From: Budorcas taxicolor
Taxonomy: Eukaryota > Chordata > Mammalia > Artiodactyla > Bovidae
Reading direction: 5' to 3'
DNA: 64,000 nt
NCBI RefSeq assembly: GCF_023091745.1
Contig: NC_068920.1
Span: forward strand, 112,309,622 to 112,373,621
Both the position numbers and the translations under genes were made by a program. Each line of letters opens with the position of its first letter. Position 1 is the stretch's first letter. Of this stretch, positions 44,886 to 56,535 are shown piece by piece. The notes under the pieces are model-generated. The model had not been told where the DNA came from. It ran no database searches and worked only from the letters and a program-made list of their open reading frames with translations.

Positions 44886-47080
44886 ACAATATTCAGCCTT
44901 GATGTACTCCTTTCCTTCTTTGGAAACAGTCTGTTGTTCCATGTTAAGTTCGAACTGGTGCTTCCTGACCTGCATACAGATTTCACAAGAGGCAGGTCAG
45001 GTGGTCTGGTATTCCTATCTTTTTCAGAATTTTCCACAGTTTATTGTGATCCATACAGTCAAAGGCTTTAGCATAGTCAATAAAGCAAAAATAGATGTTT
45101 TTCTGGAACTCTTGTTTTTTCAATGATCCAACGAATGTTGGCAATTTGATCTCTGGTTCCTCTGCCTTTTCTAAAACAAGTTTGAAGATCTAGAAGTTAA
45201 TGGTTCACATACTGCTGAAGCCTGGTTTGGAGAATTTTGAGCATTACTTTACTAGCATGTGAGATGAGTGCAACTGTGCGGTAGTTTGAGCATTCTTTGG
45301 CAGTGCCTTTCTTTGGCATTGGAATGAAAACTGACCTTTTCCAGTCCTGTGGTCACAGCTGAGTTTTCCGAATTTGCTGGCATATTGAGCACATCACTTT
45401 CATAGCATCATCTTTTAGGATTTGAAATAGTTCAACTGGAATTTCATTACCTCCTCAAGCTTTGTTCGTAGTGATACTTCCTAAGGCCCACTTGACTTCA
45501 CATTCCAGGATGTCTGACTCTAGGTGAGTGATCACACCACTGTGATTATCTGGGTCATGAAGATCTTTTTTTGTACAGTTCTTCTGTGCATTCTTGCCAC
45601 CTCTTCTTAATATATTTTGCTTCTGTTAAGTCCGTGCTGTTTCTGTCCTTTATTGACCCCATATGTGCACGATGTGTTCCCTTGGACATAACTTTCTTGA
45701 AGAGATCTCTAATCTTTCCCATTCTATTATTTTCCTTTATTTCTTTGCATTGATCACTGAGGAAGGCTTTCTTATCTCTCCTTGCTATTCTTTGGAACTC
45801 TGCATTCAAATAGTTATATCTTTCTTTTTCTCCTTTGCCTTTTGTTTCTCTTCTTTTTACAGCTATTTGTAAGGCCTCCTCAGGCAGCCTTTTTGTATTT
45901 TCCGTTTCTTTTTCTTGGGGATGGTCTTGATCCCTGTCTGCTGTAGAATGTTATGAACCTCCGTCCATAGTTCATCAGGAACTCTGTCTATCAGATCTAA
46001 TCCCTTGCATCTATTTCTCAATTCCACTGTATAATCATAAGGGATTTGATTTAGGTCATACCTAAATGGTCTACATTCTTCATTCCCTACATTCTACATT
46101 CCCTACATTCTTCAATTTAAGTATGAATTTGGCAATAAGGAGTTCATGATCTGAGCCACAGTCAGCTCCCTGTCTTGTTTTGCTGACTATGTAGAACTTT
46201 GTCTTTGTCTGCAAATAATACAATCAAATTGATTTTGGTGTTGGCCATCTGGTTATGTCCATGTGTAGAGTCTTCTCTTGTGTTGTTGGAAGAAGGTATT
46301 TACTATGACCAGTGCATTCTTTGGGCAAAATTCTATTAGCCTTTGTCCTGCTTTATTCTGTATTCTGAGGCCAAATTTGCCTGTTACTCCAGGTGTTTGT
46401 TGACTTTCTACTTTTGCATTCCAGTCCCCTATAATGAAAAGGACATCTTTTTTGTTTGTTAGTTCTAGAAGGTCTTGTAGGTCTTCATAAAACCATTCAA
46501 CTTCAGCTTCTTCAACATTAATGGTCGGGGCACAGACTTGGATTAATATGATATTGAATGGTTTGCCTTGGAAATGAACAGAGATTATTATGTCATTTTT
46601 GAGATTGCATCCAAGTACTGCATTTCAGACTCTGGTTAATTACAATGGCTATTCCATTTCTTCTAAGGAATTCTTGCCCACAGTAGTAGATATAATGGTC
46701 ATCTGAATTAAATTCACCCATTCCAGTCCATTTTAGTTCCGTGATTCTTAAATCATTGATATTCACTCTTGCCATCTCCTTTTTGACCACTTGGAATTTG
46801 CCTTGATTCATGGACCTAACATTCCAAGTTCCTACGCAATATTGCTCTTTACAGCATTGGATATTGCTTCTACCACCAGTTACATTCACAACTGGGTGTT
46901 GTTTCTACCTTGGCTCCGTCTCTTCAATCTTTCTGGAATTATTTCTCCACTGATTACAGTAGCATATTGGACACTACCAACCTGGGAAGTTCATTTTTCA
47001 GTGTCCTATCTTTTTCACCTTTTCATACTGTTCATGGGGTTCTTAAGGCAAGAATATTGAAGTGCTTTGCCATTCCCTTC
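44886..47080 (-). mobile_element. BovB 5' two-thirds, inverted part of a 5'-inverted copy
   Basis: Read in sense from 47080 down: BovB 5' end, endonuclease, linker and RT up to just before the YADD box (44886). The endonuclease N-part is open at 46889-46593 with 'GTWNVRSMNQGK', 'ELKWTGMGEFNSDD' and 'YYCGQEFLRRNG'. The linker is open at 45809-45555 ('NAEFQRIARRDKKAFLSDQ'). The RT part has stops and shifts. A local duplication of 'cattccctacattct' lies near 46080-46110. It meets a forward BovB 3' part at 47081. Confidence 0.9.
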
Positions 47081-48035
47081 TGCTCAACATTCAGAAAACA
47101 AAGATCATGGCATCTGGTCCCATCACTTCATGGAAAATTGACGGGGAAATGATCAAAATAGTGACAGACTTTATTTTTTTGGCTCCAAAGTCACTGCAGA
47201 TGGTGACTGCTGCCATGAAATTAAAAGACACTTACTCCTTTGTGCAATGACATCCCAATTCAATACTCTTGCCTGGAAAATCCCATGGACAGAGGAGCCT
47301 GGTAGGCTGCAGTCCATGGGGTCACTAAGAGTTTGACACGACCGAGAGACTTCCCTTTTACTTTTCACTTTCACACACTGGAGAAGGAAATGGCAACCCC
47401 TTCCAGTGTTCTTGCCTGGAGAATCCCAGGGACGGGGGAGCCTGCTGGGCTGCCGTCTGTGGGATTGCACAGAGTTGGACACGACTGAAGTGACTTAGTA
47501 GCAGCAGCAGCAACTCCTTTGCAGAAAAGTTATGACCAAATTAGAGAGCATATTAAAAAGCAGAGACATTGCTTTGCCAACTAAGGTCTAGTCAAAGCTA
47601 TGATTTTTCCAGTAGTCATATATGGATGTGAGAGTTGGTCTATAAATAAATTTGAATACCAAAGAAATGATGCTTTTGAACTGTGGTATTGGAGAAGACT
47701 CTTGAGAGTCCCTTGGACTGCAAGGAGATTGAACCTGTTCATCCTAAAGGAAATCAGTCCTGACTATTCATTGGAAGGACTGATGCTAAAGCTTAAACAC
47801 CAATACTTTGGCAACATGATGGGAAGAACTGACTCTTTTGAAAAGACCCTGATGCTGGGAAAGATTGAAGGCAGGAGAAGGGGACAACAGAGGATGAGAT
47901 GGTTGGATGGCATCACCAACTCAGTGGACACGAGACTGAGTAACCTCTGGGAGTTGATAATGGACAGGGAGCCCTGGAGTGCTCTAGTTCTTTGGGTTGC
48001 AAAGTGTCAGACATGACTGAGCGACTGAACTGAAC
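47081..48035 (+). mobile_element. BovB 3' third, forward part of the 5'-inverted copy
   Basis: Begins 'ctcaacattcagaaaacaaa' at the junction and ends 'gagcgactgaactgaactg'. The frame 47600-48016 (138 codons) is its C-terminal region. A BOV-A2 interrupts it at 47243-47512. The roughly 200 bases of consensus between the two parts, including YADD, are missing. Confidence 0.9.
47243..47512 (+). repeat. BOV-A2 dimeric SINE with TSD, inside BovB
   Basis: First monomer to 'cacgaccgagagacttccct', second from 'ctggagaaggaaatggcaac' to 'agcagcagcagca'. A perfect 9-bp duplication 'actcctttg' at 47234-47242 and 47513-47521 restores the BovB sequence when one copy is removed. Only lightly diverged, so younger than its host. 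Confidence 0.95.
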
Positions 48036-48490
48036 TGTACTGAGGAAAGGAAAATGGCAGCTAGTACTCCAAAGGCCTGAACTCCCTGATGACTTCAAGG
48101 AAGGGATCACTAGGATTATGGATTGCAGGGTTCTTGATAGGCTAATGGATATCTTTCTAATTGATTTGTAATGAGGTAACAGGGTGATGTTTTGCCAGTC
48201 AACATCAACAAACTTCTGGTCCCAGCTAGTCTAGTGTTTTCGTGTTGTGATCAGCAGTATTCATCTGGTGAGGTTCTGGTTTTGGTAAAAGCAACTTAGG
48301 AATGTGTGTCAGCCATTTGAATCTATTACTTTCAAAGAACAAGGAGTTCAATGACTCTGCTATGTGACTGACATAGCAGTTTCATGGCTTAAAAGCTATT
48401 TTTGTTTCTGCATTTTCACATATCCTAATACTAATCATTAACTTGAGCTAGCCTTTTGAGATTCAAGAGAGGTCAGGGGAATAAAGCATA
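48036..48490 (-). mobile_element. Possible ruminant LTR-retrotransposon remnant
   Basis: 'atgaggtaacagggtgatgt' with 'cagcagtattcatctggtga' and 'atgtgactgacatagcagtt' resembles sequence around ruminant ERV LTRs, by recall only. No TG...CA ends, PBS or polyadenylation signal could be placed. It might be unique sequence. Confidence 0.3.
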
Positions 48491-48631
48491 AGTCTTTTAC
48501 TTCAAAAAATGGGGACATAGGAGCTTGTATACCATTTCAATAGTAGCTTACAATAAAGTGAATTTGTCAATGTGAGAGTAGAAAAAGTAGAAATATACCT
48601 AGTTTTTTAATAGATTGATCTACATAGAATT

Positions 48632-48742
48632 TGGGGCTTCTCTGGTGGCTCAGATAGTAAAGAATACACCTGCAATGCAGGGGACCTGGGTTTGATCCTT
48701 GGGTTGGGAATATCCCCTGGAGAAGGGAATGGCAATCCATTC
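48632..48742 (+). repeat. Bov-tA head, forward arm of an inverted pair
   Basis: 'gcttctctggtggctcagat' to 'gagaagggaatggcaatcca'. It is cut short and followed at once by a reversed Bov-tA. Confidence 0.88.
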
Positions 48743-48934
48743 TTTGCTTGTCTGAATCCTTGCAACCTGATGGACTGTAGCCCACCAGGCTCCTCTGTCC
48801 ATGGAATTCTCCAGGCAAGAATACTGGAGTGGGTTGCCTTTTCCTTCTCCAGGGGATTTTCCAAACCCAGTGATTGAACCCGGGTCTCCCACATGCAGGG
48901 AGATTCTTTACCAACTGAACCACCATGGAAGTTC
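48743..48934 (-). repeat. Bov-tA, reverse arm of an inverted pair
   Basis: 'cctgatggactgtagcccac' to 'gaaccaccatggaagttc'. Its last ~100 bases are complementary to 48632-48742, so a transcript would form a long hairpin with a loop of about 95 bases. Confidence 0.9.
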
Positions 48935-49023
48935 ATAAACTTATTTTTTTAATTTATTTATTCATTTATTTTAATTTGAATTTATAAATTATATTTTAAA
49001 ATTTTTATGGAAGGTATAGTTGC

Positions 49024-49228
49024 TTCAGTTTCCCAGGTGGCTCAGTGGTAAAGAATCTGCCTGCAGTGAATTAGAACTGGGCTTGATTCCTGGGTCTAGA
49101 AGATTCTCTGGAGAAGGACATAACAACGTGTTCCAGTATTCTTGCCTGGGAAATCCCATGAACAGAGAAGCCTGATGGGCTGCAATGCATGGGATCTCAG
49201 TTGGACATGACTGAGCAATTAAGCATGT
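49024..49228 (+). repeat. Bov-tA SINE
   Basis: 'tttcccaggtggctcagtgg' head and 'gttggacatgactgagcaat' tail. Confidence 0.88.
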
Positions 49229-49385
49229 TGCTTTACATGTTGTGTTAGTTTCTACTGTACAGCAAAGTGAATCAGATATATATATATGCTTTTCTGTATT
49301 CCCTTCTCATTTAGGTCAACACAGAACATTAAGTAGAGTTCCCTCTGCTATAAAATAGGTTCTCCTTGATATTTTCATGGCACAA
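49229..49385 (-). mobile_element. L1 3' UTR, reverse
   Basis: 'gtgttagtttctactgtaca', 'gcaaagtgaatcagatatat', 'catttaggtcaacacagaac' and 'agagttccctctgctataaa' are reversed artiodactyl L1 3' UTR. Confidence 0.78.
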
Positions 49386-49874
49386 CTTAGTTAGGTATAT
49401 TTGGTTGATTTTTATATTTATTTTATTTTTTTATTAATTGAGAAAAAAATGTTGTGAGCTTCCCTATTACTCAAGAGTTGGCTATATTTTATCATTTTTT
49501 AATCTTTTAATTTCAAAATTAATGCAACAGTGAAGTGATATCAGGATGTATTTTGTAATGAAATAAGTTCTGGAAATTTGATAATTTCTACCATTAATAA
49601 AAGATGAAATGATTTTGTTTTAGGAAGACACAAATATTTGGAGTGAGCAACTGATATTATTAATCATCTTTCTATTTTTCCCTTGAATTTCTGTAACACT
49701 GACTTGATATCAGTCCTTCAGCATTCTCATATGCTACTTCTCTTCTACTTTTTTTCTTTTCTTAATGTTCAAATAAGGGGATAAAGATGATAATAATTGA
49801 AAGTTAAAATTTATTGTGTTGTTGAATTTCTTTTGAGTTTCCAGAGAAAGTTTAGGAAAAATATTAAATAACTA
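49386..49874. other. Unique AT-rich sequence
   Basis: Nothing recognised. Confidence 0.35.
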
Positions 49875-50020
49875 TAATCTCATTTTTAATTCATAACAAC
49901 TTGACTGAGTGTAATATTAATTTTCTCATTCTATTCTCATTGTACTGTGAATGGAGAGCTATTTTTATCCACATTTTACAGAAGAGAAAGTATACCTATA
50001 AGAGATAAGGAAAAAAAGTA
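49875..50020 (-). repeat. Probable MIR SINE, reverse
   Basis: 'tttatccacattttacagaa' followed by 'gagaaagta' is the reversed MIR core; flanks are diverged. Confidence 0.5.
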
Positions 50021-50189
50021 AATTCTAATCCATTAGTGCTTAATTTTAAAAGTTAAGCTTTCATATAGAGCATCCCACAAAAGACAAAATTGAAATAGAA
50101 GCAAACAAAACAAAAGAAAAAAAAATTGAATAATTAATAGAATGATAAGCTTTAACCAAGTAATAAAGTAAAAAGGGAAATTATGAATG

Positions 50190-51406
50190 AATATCAGTTG
50201 TGTCTGACTCTTTGTAACCCCATGAACTGCAGCATGCCAGGCCTCCCTGTCCATCACAAACTCCCAGAGTTTACCTAAACTCATGTCCATTTAGTTGATG
50301 GTACCATCTAACCATCTCATCCTCTGCCATCCGCTTCTCCTCCTGCCGTCAATCTTTCGCAACATCAGGGTCTTTTCAAATGAATCAGCTCTTTGCATCT
50401 GGTGGCCAAAATACTGGAGTTTCAGCTTCAGCATCAGCCCTTTCAATGAAAAACCGGGACTGATTTCTGTTATGATGAACTAGTTGGCTCTCCTTGCAGT
50501 CCAAGGAATTCTCAAGTGTCTTCTCCATATCACAGTTCAAAAATATCAGTTCTTCTGCTGTCAGCTTTCTTTGTAGTCCAACACTCACATCCATACATGA
50601 CCAATGGAAAAACCATAGGTTTGACTAGATGGACCTTTGTTGACAAAGTAATGTCTCTGCTTTTTAATATGCTGTCTAGGTTGTTCATTACTTCCCTTCC
50701 AAGAAGTAAGCATCTTTTAATTTCATGGCTGCAGTCACCATCTGCAGTGATTTTGGAGCCCCCAAAAATAAAGTCTGACACTGTTTCCACTGTTTCCCCA
50801 TCTATTTGCCATGAAGTGATGGGACCAGATGTCATGATCTTCATTTTCTGAATGTTGAGCTTTAAGCCCAGTTTTTCACTCTCCACTTTCACTTTCATCA
50901 AGAGCCTTTTGAGTTCCTCTTCACTTTCTGCCATAAGGGTGGTGCCATCTGCGTATCTGAGGTTATTGATATTTCTGCTGGCAATCTTGATTCCAGCTTA
51001 TGTGTCTTCCAGCCCGGTGTTTCTCATGATGTACTCTGCATATAATTGAAATAAGCAGGGTGACAATATACAGCCTTGACGTACTCCTTTTCCAATTTGG
51101 AGTCCAGTCTGTTGTTCCATGTCCAATTCTAACTATTGCTTCCTGACCTGCATAAAGGTTTCTCAAGAGGCAGGTCAGGTGGTCTGGTATTCCCATCTCT
51201 TTCAGAATTTTCCACAATTTATTGTGATCTACACAGTCAAAGGCTTTGACATAGTCAATAAAGAAGAAATAGATGTTTTTCTGGAACTCTTTTCCTTTTT
51301 CGAGGATCCAGTGGATGTTGGTAATTTGATCTCTGGTTCCTTTGCCTTTTCTAAAACCATCTTGAACATCTGGAAGTTCACAGTTCATGTATTGCTGAAG
51401 CCTAAC
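50190..51406 (-). mobile_element. 5'-truncated BovB with RT and 3' end
   Basis: From the 3' terminus ('cagttgtgtctgactctttg') to 'catgtattgctgaagccta'. Frames open in sense: 51424-50963 (RT start, 'DVQDGFRKGKGTRDQITN') and 50934-50530 (after the active site). The box reads YADG, the second aspartate lost. About 1.2 kb. Confidence 0.92.
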
Positions 51407-52755
51407 TAAACAATGTAAAATCACAAATACACCAGTTGTAAATGGGCTAAATACAATCTTGACTGTCGATTAGGCAAGATATAACCCTTAGTAGTTCAAT
51501 AAAGAGTTTTTGAAGATAGGCTTCTTTTCTCTCTAGAAGTTCTGGTTCTAAAACAAATGAACAAATAAAAATGTTAACTAATCTAAAATGAATAGAGCTG
51601 CAGACATATGGTACAATGAAGAGATTGACTCGATTTGGTGCCTAAGCCAAGTTTCCAACATTTAGTGAATTTAATACATATTCCCGGATATATGAAATTC
51701 CTGGCAGTGATGCCTGGTCCTCTGGCATGGCATCAGAATGTTTACTTCAGAGCTATAATTTTCTGGAAGAGAGACAAACAATCCTATTCAATATAATTTA
51801 TTGACAAAAAAGCTTATTTGTGCTTCTAATTGATAAACAGTTGAAATAGCAACTTGCAGCACATAAGCCTTTTGAAATTTTTTCTATGTTTAAAAAATAG
51901 GGGGTATGCATATGGTAAAGCACATTTGGAAATTTAACAAACCTCAGACACTTACTGTGAGATGTTTGTTGAACTCAAACATAGCTGTGTACACTTTTAT
52001 CCATTCCATATGTCATTCTTTTATCAAAAACAGAAATTACCTCTTCATGCTATCAGCCTAATTAGATGACACCATCCTCATTTAAAAAAAAAGTAAAAAA
52101 GGTCTGTTTTTACACAGCACATTTGTGAGAAAGACTTGCTTTCAGTCCATGAACAGGCTAAAATTCAGTGAGGAAAATACTGTTTCTAGAATAATTTAAT
52201 ATCCTGAGGATACCCTAATAGTTATTCAAAACAACCCATTTTGGTTTGAATGATATAAGAATGGCCTGTGAGCAAATGAATGGAAAATCTACTGGGATTA
52301 TGTATCCATCAAGTTTAAATAAAAATAATAGAATGTGTTAAATAATGTTGTCTTTTACTTTGATATCATGTATATTATCATTAATTGAAACTAATTTTCT
52401 TTCAAGAATTTTTTGCATGATGTGAGTAAAAATCACCTGAAAATAGAGGAAAAAAAATATTGAGCTTGAAATAGTCTTAGTCTAAAAATAAATCTTTGCT
52501 TCTGTGTGCTTTCCTTAAAAAGTAGCAAAAATATTATCATGATGATGCAAAAAATAAAGTAGACACTAAAAACAAAGGAAAAAGAAAACAACATTGTGGA
52601 TAGCATATACATTCATATGTGAATTTCATGCACTTTATTCCTATATGTACAGCTGTAGAGCTCTTACATTTATCATGTTTTATTTCTTTCAGTTTCCTCT
52701 TGGCTAAATATCAGAATAGTCATCTTTATGAGAGTTATGACCAATTATAAAAAAC
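51407..52755. other. Unique AT-rich sequence
   Basis: About 1.3 kb without a recognised repeat or gene. Confidence 0.4.
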
Positions 52756-52945
52756 TATATGTACCTATATACACATATAAAATATAAATACAAAATAATT
52801 TGACTGTATATATGTATATACATGTATATACATATATATACATCAATTAAAAATTATATGTACCTATATACACACATAAAATATAAATACAAAATAATTC
52901 AACTATATATATGTATATATATATACATGTATATATACATGTCTG
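52756..52945. repeat. Two-copy tandem repeat, period about 99 bp
   Basis: 'tatatgtacctatatacaca' begins at 52756 and again at 52855, and each copy continues with 'aaaatataaatacaaaataa' and an (AT)/(GTATAT) tail. The copies differ by a few substitutions and tail length. Likely replication slippage or unequal exchange at the AT-rich tail. Confidence 0.85.
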
Positions 52946-52999
52946 TGCTAAAATATCAAATGTATTAAAATGTATAATTTTATTCCTAACAGGAAAGGA

Positions 53000-53668
53000 T
53001 GATGAGAATATGGCAGAATGGGATATTTGGAAAAAATAATTATATGATCCAGGAATGCCATTCCTGGGCATATATCCAGAGAAAAGCATGATTCAAAAGG
53101 GTATATGCAACTCAAAATTCCTTTCAGGAGCATTTACAACAGCCAGGAAATATAAGCAACTTAAATGCCCATCCATAGGTGTACAGAGTGTGGTACAGAT
53201 ACAATGTAATAATACTCAGTCATTAAAAGAAATGAAATAATACCATTTGCAGCAAAATGGATGGACCTACAGATGATCATACTAAGTGAACTAAGTCAAA
53301 GAAAGTCAAATATCATATGATATCACTTATTTTCAAAATCTTAAAAAAAATGAATTTATTTACAAAACATAGATGCACAGATGTAAAGAACAAACTTATG
53401 GGTATTAGGGAGGAACACTATGGGGAAATGATGTATTGGGAGTCTGTGACTATCATATATACACTCCTATATTTAAGATAGATAACTGACAAAAAGAGTG
53501 CAGGGAAGTTGCTCAATATTCTATAACAACCTAAATAGAAAAGAATTTGGGAAAAAAAATAGATACATGTTTATGTACAACTGAATCATTTTGTTGTACA
53601 CTTGAAAGTAACACAACATTATTAATGAACTATACTTGAATATAAAATTTAAAATTAAAAAAAAGAAA
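53000..53668 (+). mobile_element. L1 ORF2 C-terminus and 3' UTR
   Basis: The frame at 53055-53240 reads 'IYPEKSMIQKGI' and 'TTARKYKQLKCPSIG', the end of L1 ORF2. Then 'aaaatggatggacctacaga', the 3' UTR ('gaacaaacttatgggtatta', 'attttgttgtacacttgaaa') and an A-rich tail. 5'-truncated, about 670 bp. Confidence 0.85.
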
Positions 53669-54121
53669 AATAAAAAAAGGATGGCTAAAAAATCCCCAAT
53701 TTAGGGAAATAAGATGCAAAGAGCAGAGAAAATAAAACAAAATTACATCTACACATATTATATTACACTGCTGAAGATCAAAGATGAAACAGTTAAAATA
53801 AGACAACGTGTGGGGAAACAGTGTTTTAGATAACCCACTGACTTTTTATCTGAAACTGGAAACAAGACCATTAATTCATTAGGAGCAGTGAGGAGAAATA
53901 AAAGGTCAAATCAAAGTTTGAAATTCAGTTTAAATGTCTTTGAGAATTAAGGCAAAATATTCAGCACAACATTTTGTAAACAGATGTACTGTCACCAAGG
54001 CTCTGCTGCTTCCACTTATATAGCATAGGTTAGGCAAAATAAAAGATTAGTACATTTAGAAATTTACTTAAGAATTGTATGATTTCCAGAAGAGTAAATT
54101 ATGCAGCTATTGCATGATTTC
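53669..54121. other. Unique sequence
   Basis: Nothing recognised. Confidence 0.35.
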
Positions 54122-54336
54122 ATATTACTCCTCTGGTGACTCAGATGGTAAAGCATCTGCCTACAATGTGGTAGACACAGGTCCAATCCCTGGATTGGGA
54201 AGATCTCCTGGAGAAGGAAATGGCAACCCACTCCAGTATTCTTTCCTGGGAAATCCCATGGACAGAGAAACCTGGTAGGCTACAGTCCATGGGGTCGCAA
54301 AGAGTCAGACATGACTGAGCGACTTAACTTTCACTT
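54122..54336 (+). repeat. Bov-tA SINE next to a Tigger element
   Basis: 'tactcctctggtgactcaga' head to 'tgactgagcgacttaacttt'. It directly abuts the truncated end of the Tigger1-like element. Confidence 0.9.
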
Positions 54337-54369
54337 TCAAATGGGCACTGGCATCAACTTAAAGACACC

Positions 54370-54990
54370 AGCTATGTTAGCCACAAACAGATCGCTGGCA
54401 TGTCCTCTGAAGTTTTGAACCAAGCATTGACTTTCCATCTCTAGCTATGAAATTCCTAGATGATATCTTCTTCTTGTAGAATACTGTTCCATCTACATTG
54501 ACAATCTATTGTTTAGTGTCACCACCTTCATTAATTACCTTACCTAGATCTTCTGGAGAGCTTGCTGCAGCTTCTACATCAACACTTTCTGTTTCACCTC
54601 ACACTTTTATATTACAGAGATGGCATCTTCCCTTAAACCTCTTAAGACAGCCTCTACTAGTTTCATATTTATATTCTTCATCACCTCTCTTAGCCTTCAT
54701 GCAACTGAAGAAAGTTAAGGCATTGCTCTGGTTTAGGTTTTGGCTTAAAGAAATGTTGTGGCTGGTTTGATCTTCTATCCAGACTATTAAAACATTGTTC
54801 ATACCAACAACAGGTTATCCCACTTTCTTATCATTTTTGGGTTCGTTAGAGTTTAATTTCCTCAAGAAGTTTTCTTTTGCATTGACAACTTGGCTAACTG
54901 GGGCCAGAGACCTATACTTCATTTTTGTCTCAGCTTTCAACCTGCTGTCCTCACTGTTTATTTCTAGCTTTTGTTTTTAAATAAAAAATG
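54370..54990 (-). pseudogene. Tigger transposase fragment (CENP-B-like), degraded
   Basis: In sense, the frame 54802-54599 reads 'VWIEDQTSHNISLSQ', 'LTFFSCMKAKRGDEE' and 'GCLKRFKGRCHLCNIKV', matching the CENP-B/Tc5-type HTH DNA-binding region of pogo-family transposases. It ends at a stop, and further matches ('agctgcagcaagctctccag' in sense) continue downstream in other frames toward the DDE domain. Confidence 0.75.
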
Positions 54991-55226
54991 CATAACTATT
55001 TCTTTCATTTGAACACTTAGAGGCCATTTTAAGGTTATTAAATAATAGCCCAATTTAAATATTTTTGTGTCTCAGGAAATAAGGAAGCCTGAGGAGAGAG
55101 AGAGAGATGAGGAAACCCTGGTCTGACAACAGATCTATTAGTTCACTTACTTAGATTAATATGGTTTTTGGCACCTCAAAATTATTACAACAGTAACATT
55201 AAAGATTATATATTACAAATCACCAT

Positions 55227-55420
55227 CAGTTCAGTTCAGTAGCTCAGTCATGTCCGACTCTTTGTGATCCCATGAATTGCAGCACACCAGGCCTCCCTGT
55301 CCATCACCATCTCCCGGATTTCACTCAGACTCGCGTCCATTGAGTCCGTGATGCCATCCAGCCATCTCATCCTGGGTCGTCCCCTTCTCCTCCTGCCCCC
55401 AATCCCTCCCAGCATCAGAG
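55227..55420 (-). mobile_element. BovB 3' end inside Tigger, with short TSD
   Basis: 'cagttcagttcagtagctca' to 'aatccctcccagcatcagag', 194 bp, lightly diverged. A 6-bp 'caccat' duplication (55221-55226, 55421-55426) restores the Tigger sequence. Confidence 0.9.
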
Positions 55421-55664
55421 CACCATAAAAATATTATAATAATAACAAAGAAGGTTGAACTAATACAAAAAATGGTGAAATATGATGCAGAGGTACAAAG
55501 TGAGCAGATGCTGCTTTAAAAATGTCACCCACAGACTTATTAGACACATAATTGCCACAAACCTTCAATGTGCAAGAGCACAGTAACTGCAAAGTACAAT
55601 AAAATAAAGTGTAATAAAATGAGGTATGCCTATAAATGAAATAGGCCTTTCTTTAATGGATGTT

Positions 55665-56530
55665 TACAAATAGTCTAAAATTTTAAATGGAAATGCAAAG
55701 GACAGGGAATATCCAAAATAATCTTGAGAAATATAAACGAAGTTGTAGAAATTAGTCTATTTGATTTCAAGTTGGTATGTTACTGGCATAAGGATAAAAA
55801 AAGATCAATAGAAATAACAGAGATGTCATAAACAGATCCATACTTTCATGACTATTTTTTTTTTTTTTTACAAAGAGCTGAATATTAAAATTAAGCCTGA
55901 ATTCTTACTTCACATTAGTGAAGTGAAGTCGCTCAGTCATGTCCGACTCTTTGCGACCCCATGGACTGTAGCCTATTAGGCTCCTCCATCCGTGGGATTT
56001 TCCAGGCAAGAGTGCTGGAGTGGATTGCCATTTCTTTCTCCAGGGGATCTTCCCGACCCAGGGATCAAACCCTGGTCTCCTGCATTGCAGGTAGACGCTT
56101 TACCGTCTGAGCCACCAGGGAAGCTTCCACATTAATTCAGATTAAAAGTATCTAAATTTAAAGTAAAAAAAATATATATATTGGAAATATTTTAGAGGAA
56201 AATTAGAGGATAATCCTTGTGATTCTGTGGTAGGCAATGTTTTCTTAGACCATTTAAAAATTACTTAAAAATTAAAAAAAAGATCATCAAAATTAAAACT
56301 TATACTCATCAAAAAACAAAACTAATTAATGAGTAATTAGGCAACAAACAAGGGGAACATATTTGTAAGTCATAGATTTGAAAAGAGATGATAATTTCTA
56401 TATATAATTCTACAAATTAATAAAGAAAGTTATGAATTGCTAGTAAGGACTCATGCTCAATATTTTTAATAATTAAAGATATGAAAATTAGAGCCACATG
56501 ATATATCACTTGTCCACCAAAATGTTTCAT
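55665..56530 (+). mobile_element. Old L1 (L1M-type) ORF2 segment, left part
   Basis: 'aatggaaatgcaaaggacag', 'gatttcaagttggtatgtta' and 'ctggcataaggat' (RT 3' part), then after a SINE 'ttagaggaaaattagaggat' and 'atcatcaaaattaaaactta' in L1 ORF2 order. Diverged and unreadable as protein. Cut by Bov-tA at 55918 and by BovB at 56536. Confidence 0.72.
55918..56127 (-). repeat. Bov-tA SINE, reverse, with TSD
   Basis: 'gtgaagtcgctcagtcatgt' to 'gagccaccagggaagctt'. Seven-base duplication 'cacatta' at 55911-55917 and 56128-56134. Little diverged. Confidence 0.92.
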
Positions 56531-56535
56531 ATATT

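Larger units (their letters stand above)
54337..55632 (-). mobile_element. Tigger1-like (pogo/Tc1-mariner) DNA transposon, one end and transposase part
   Basis: The right terminus (about 55595-55632) reads 'aataaaatgaggtatgccta', the Tigger terminal inverted repeat in reverse. Inward are 'gtgagcagatgctgc', 'ttgtgtctcaggaaataagg' and transposase sequence in reverse. The left terminal repeat is absent: the copy is truncated at 54337. A BovB end interrupts it at 55227-55420. Such elements were active in early mammals and are extinct. Confidence 0.82.

Noticed and set aside
52756..52945. Regular repeats as a possible CRISPR array
   Set aside because: Only two long copies without unique spacers, in a mammalian genome.
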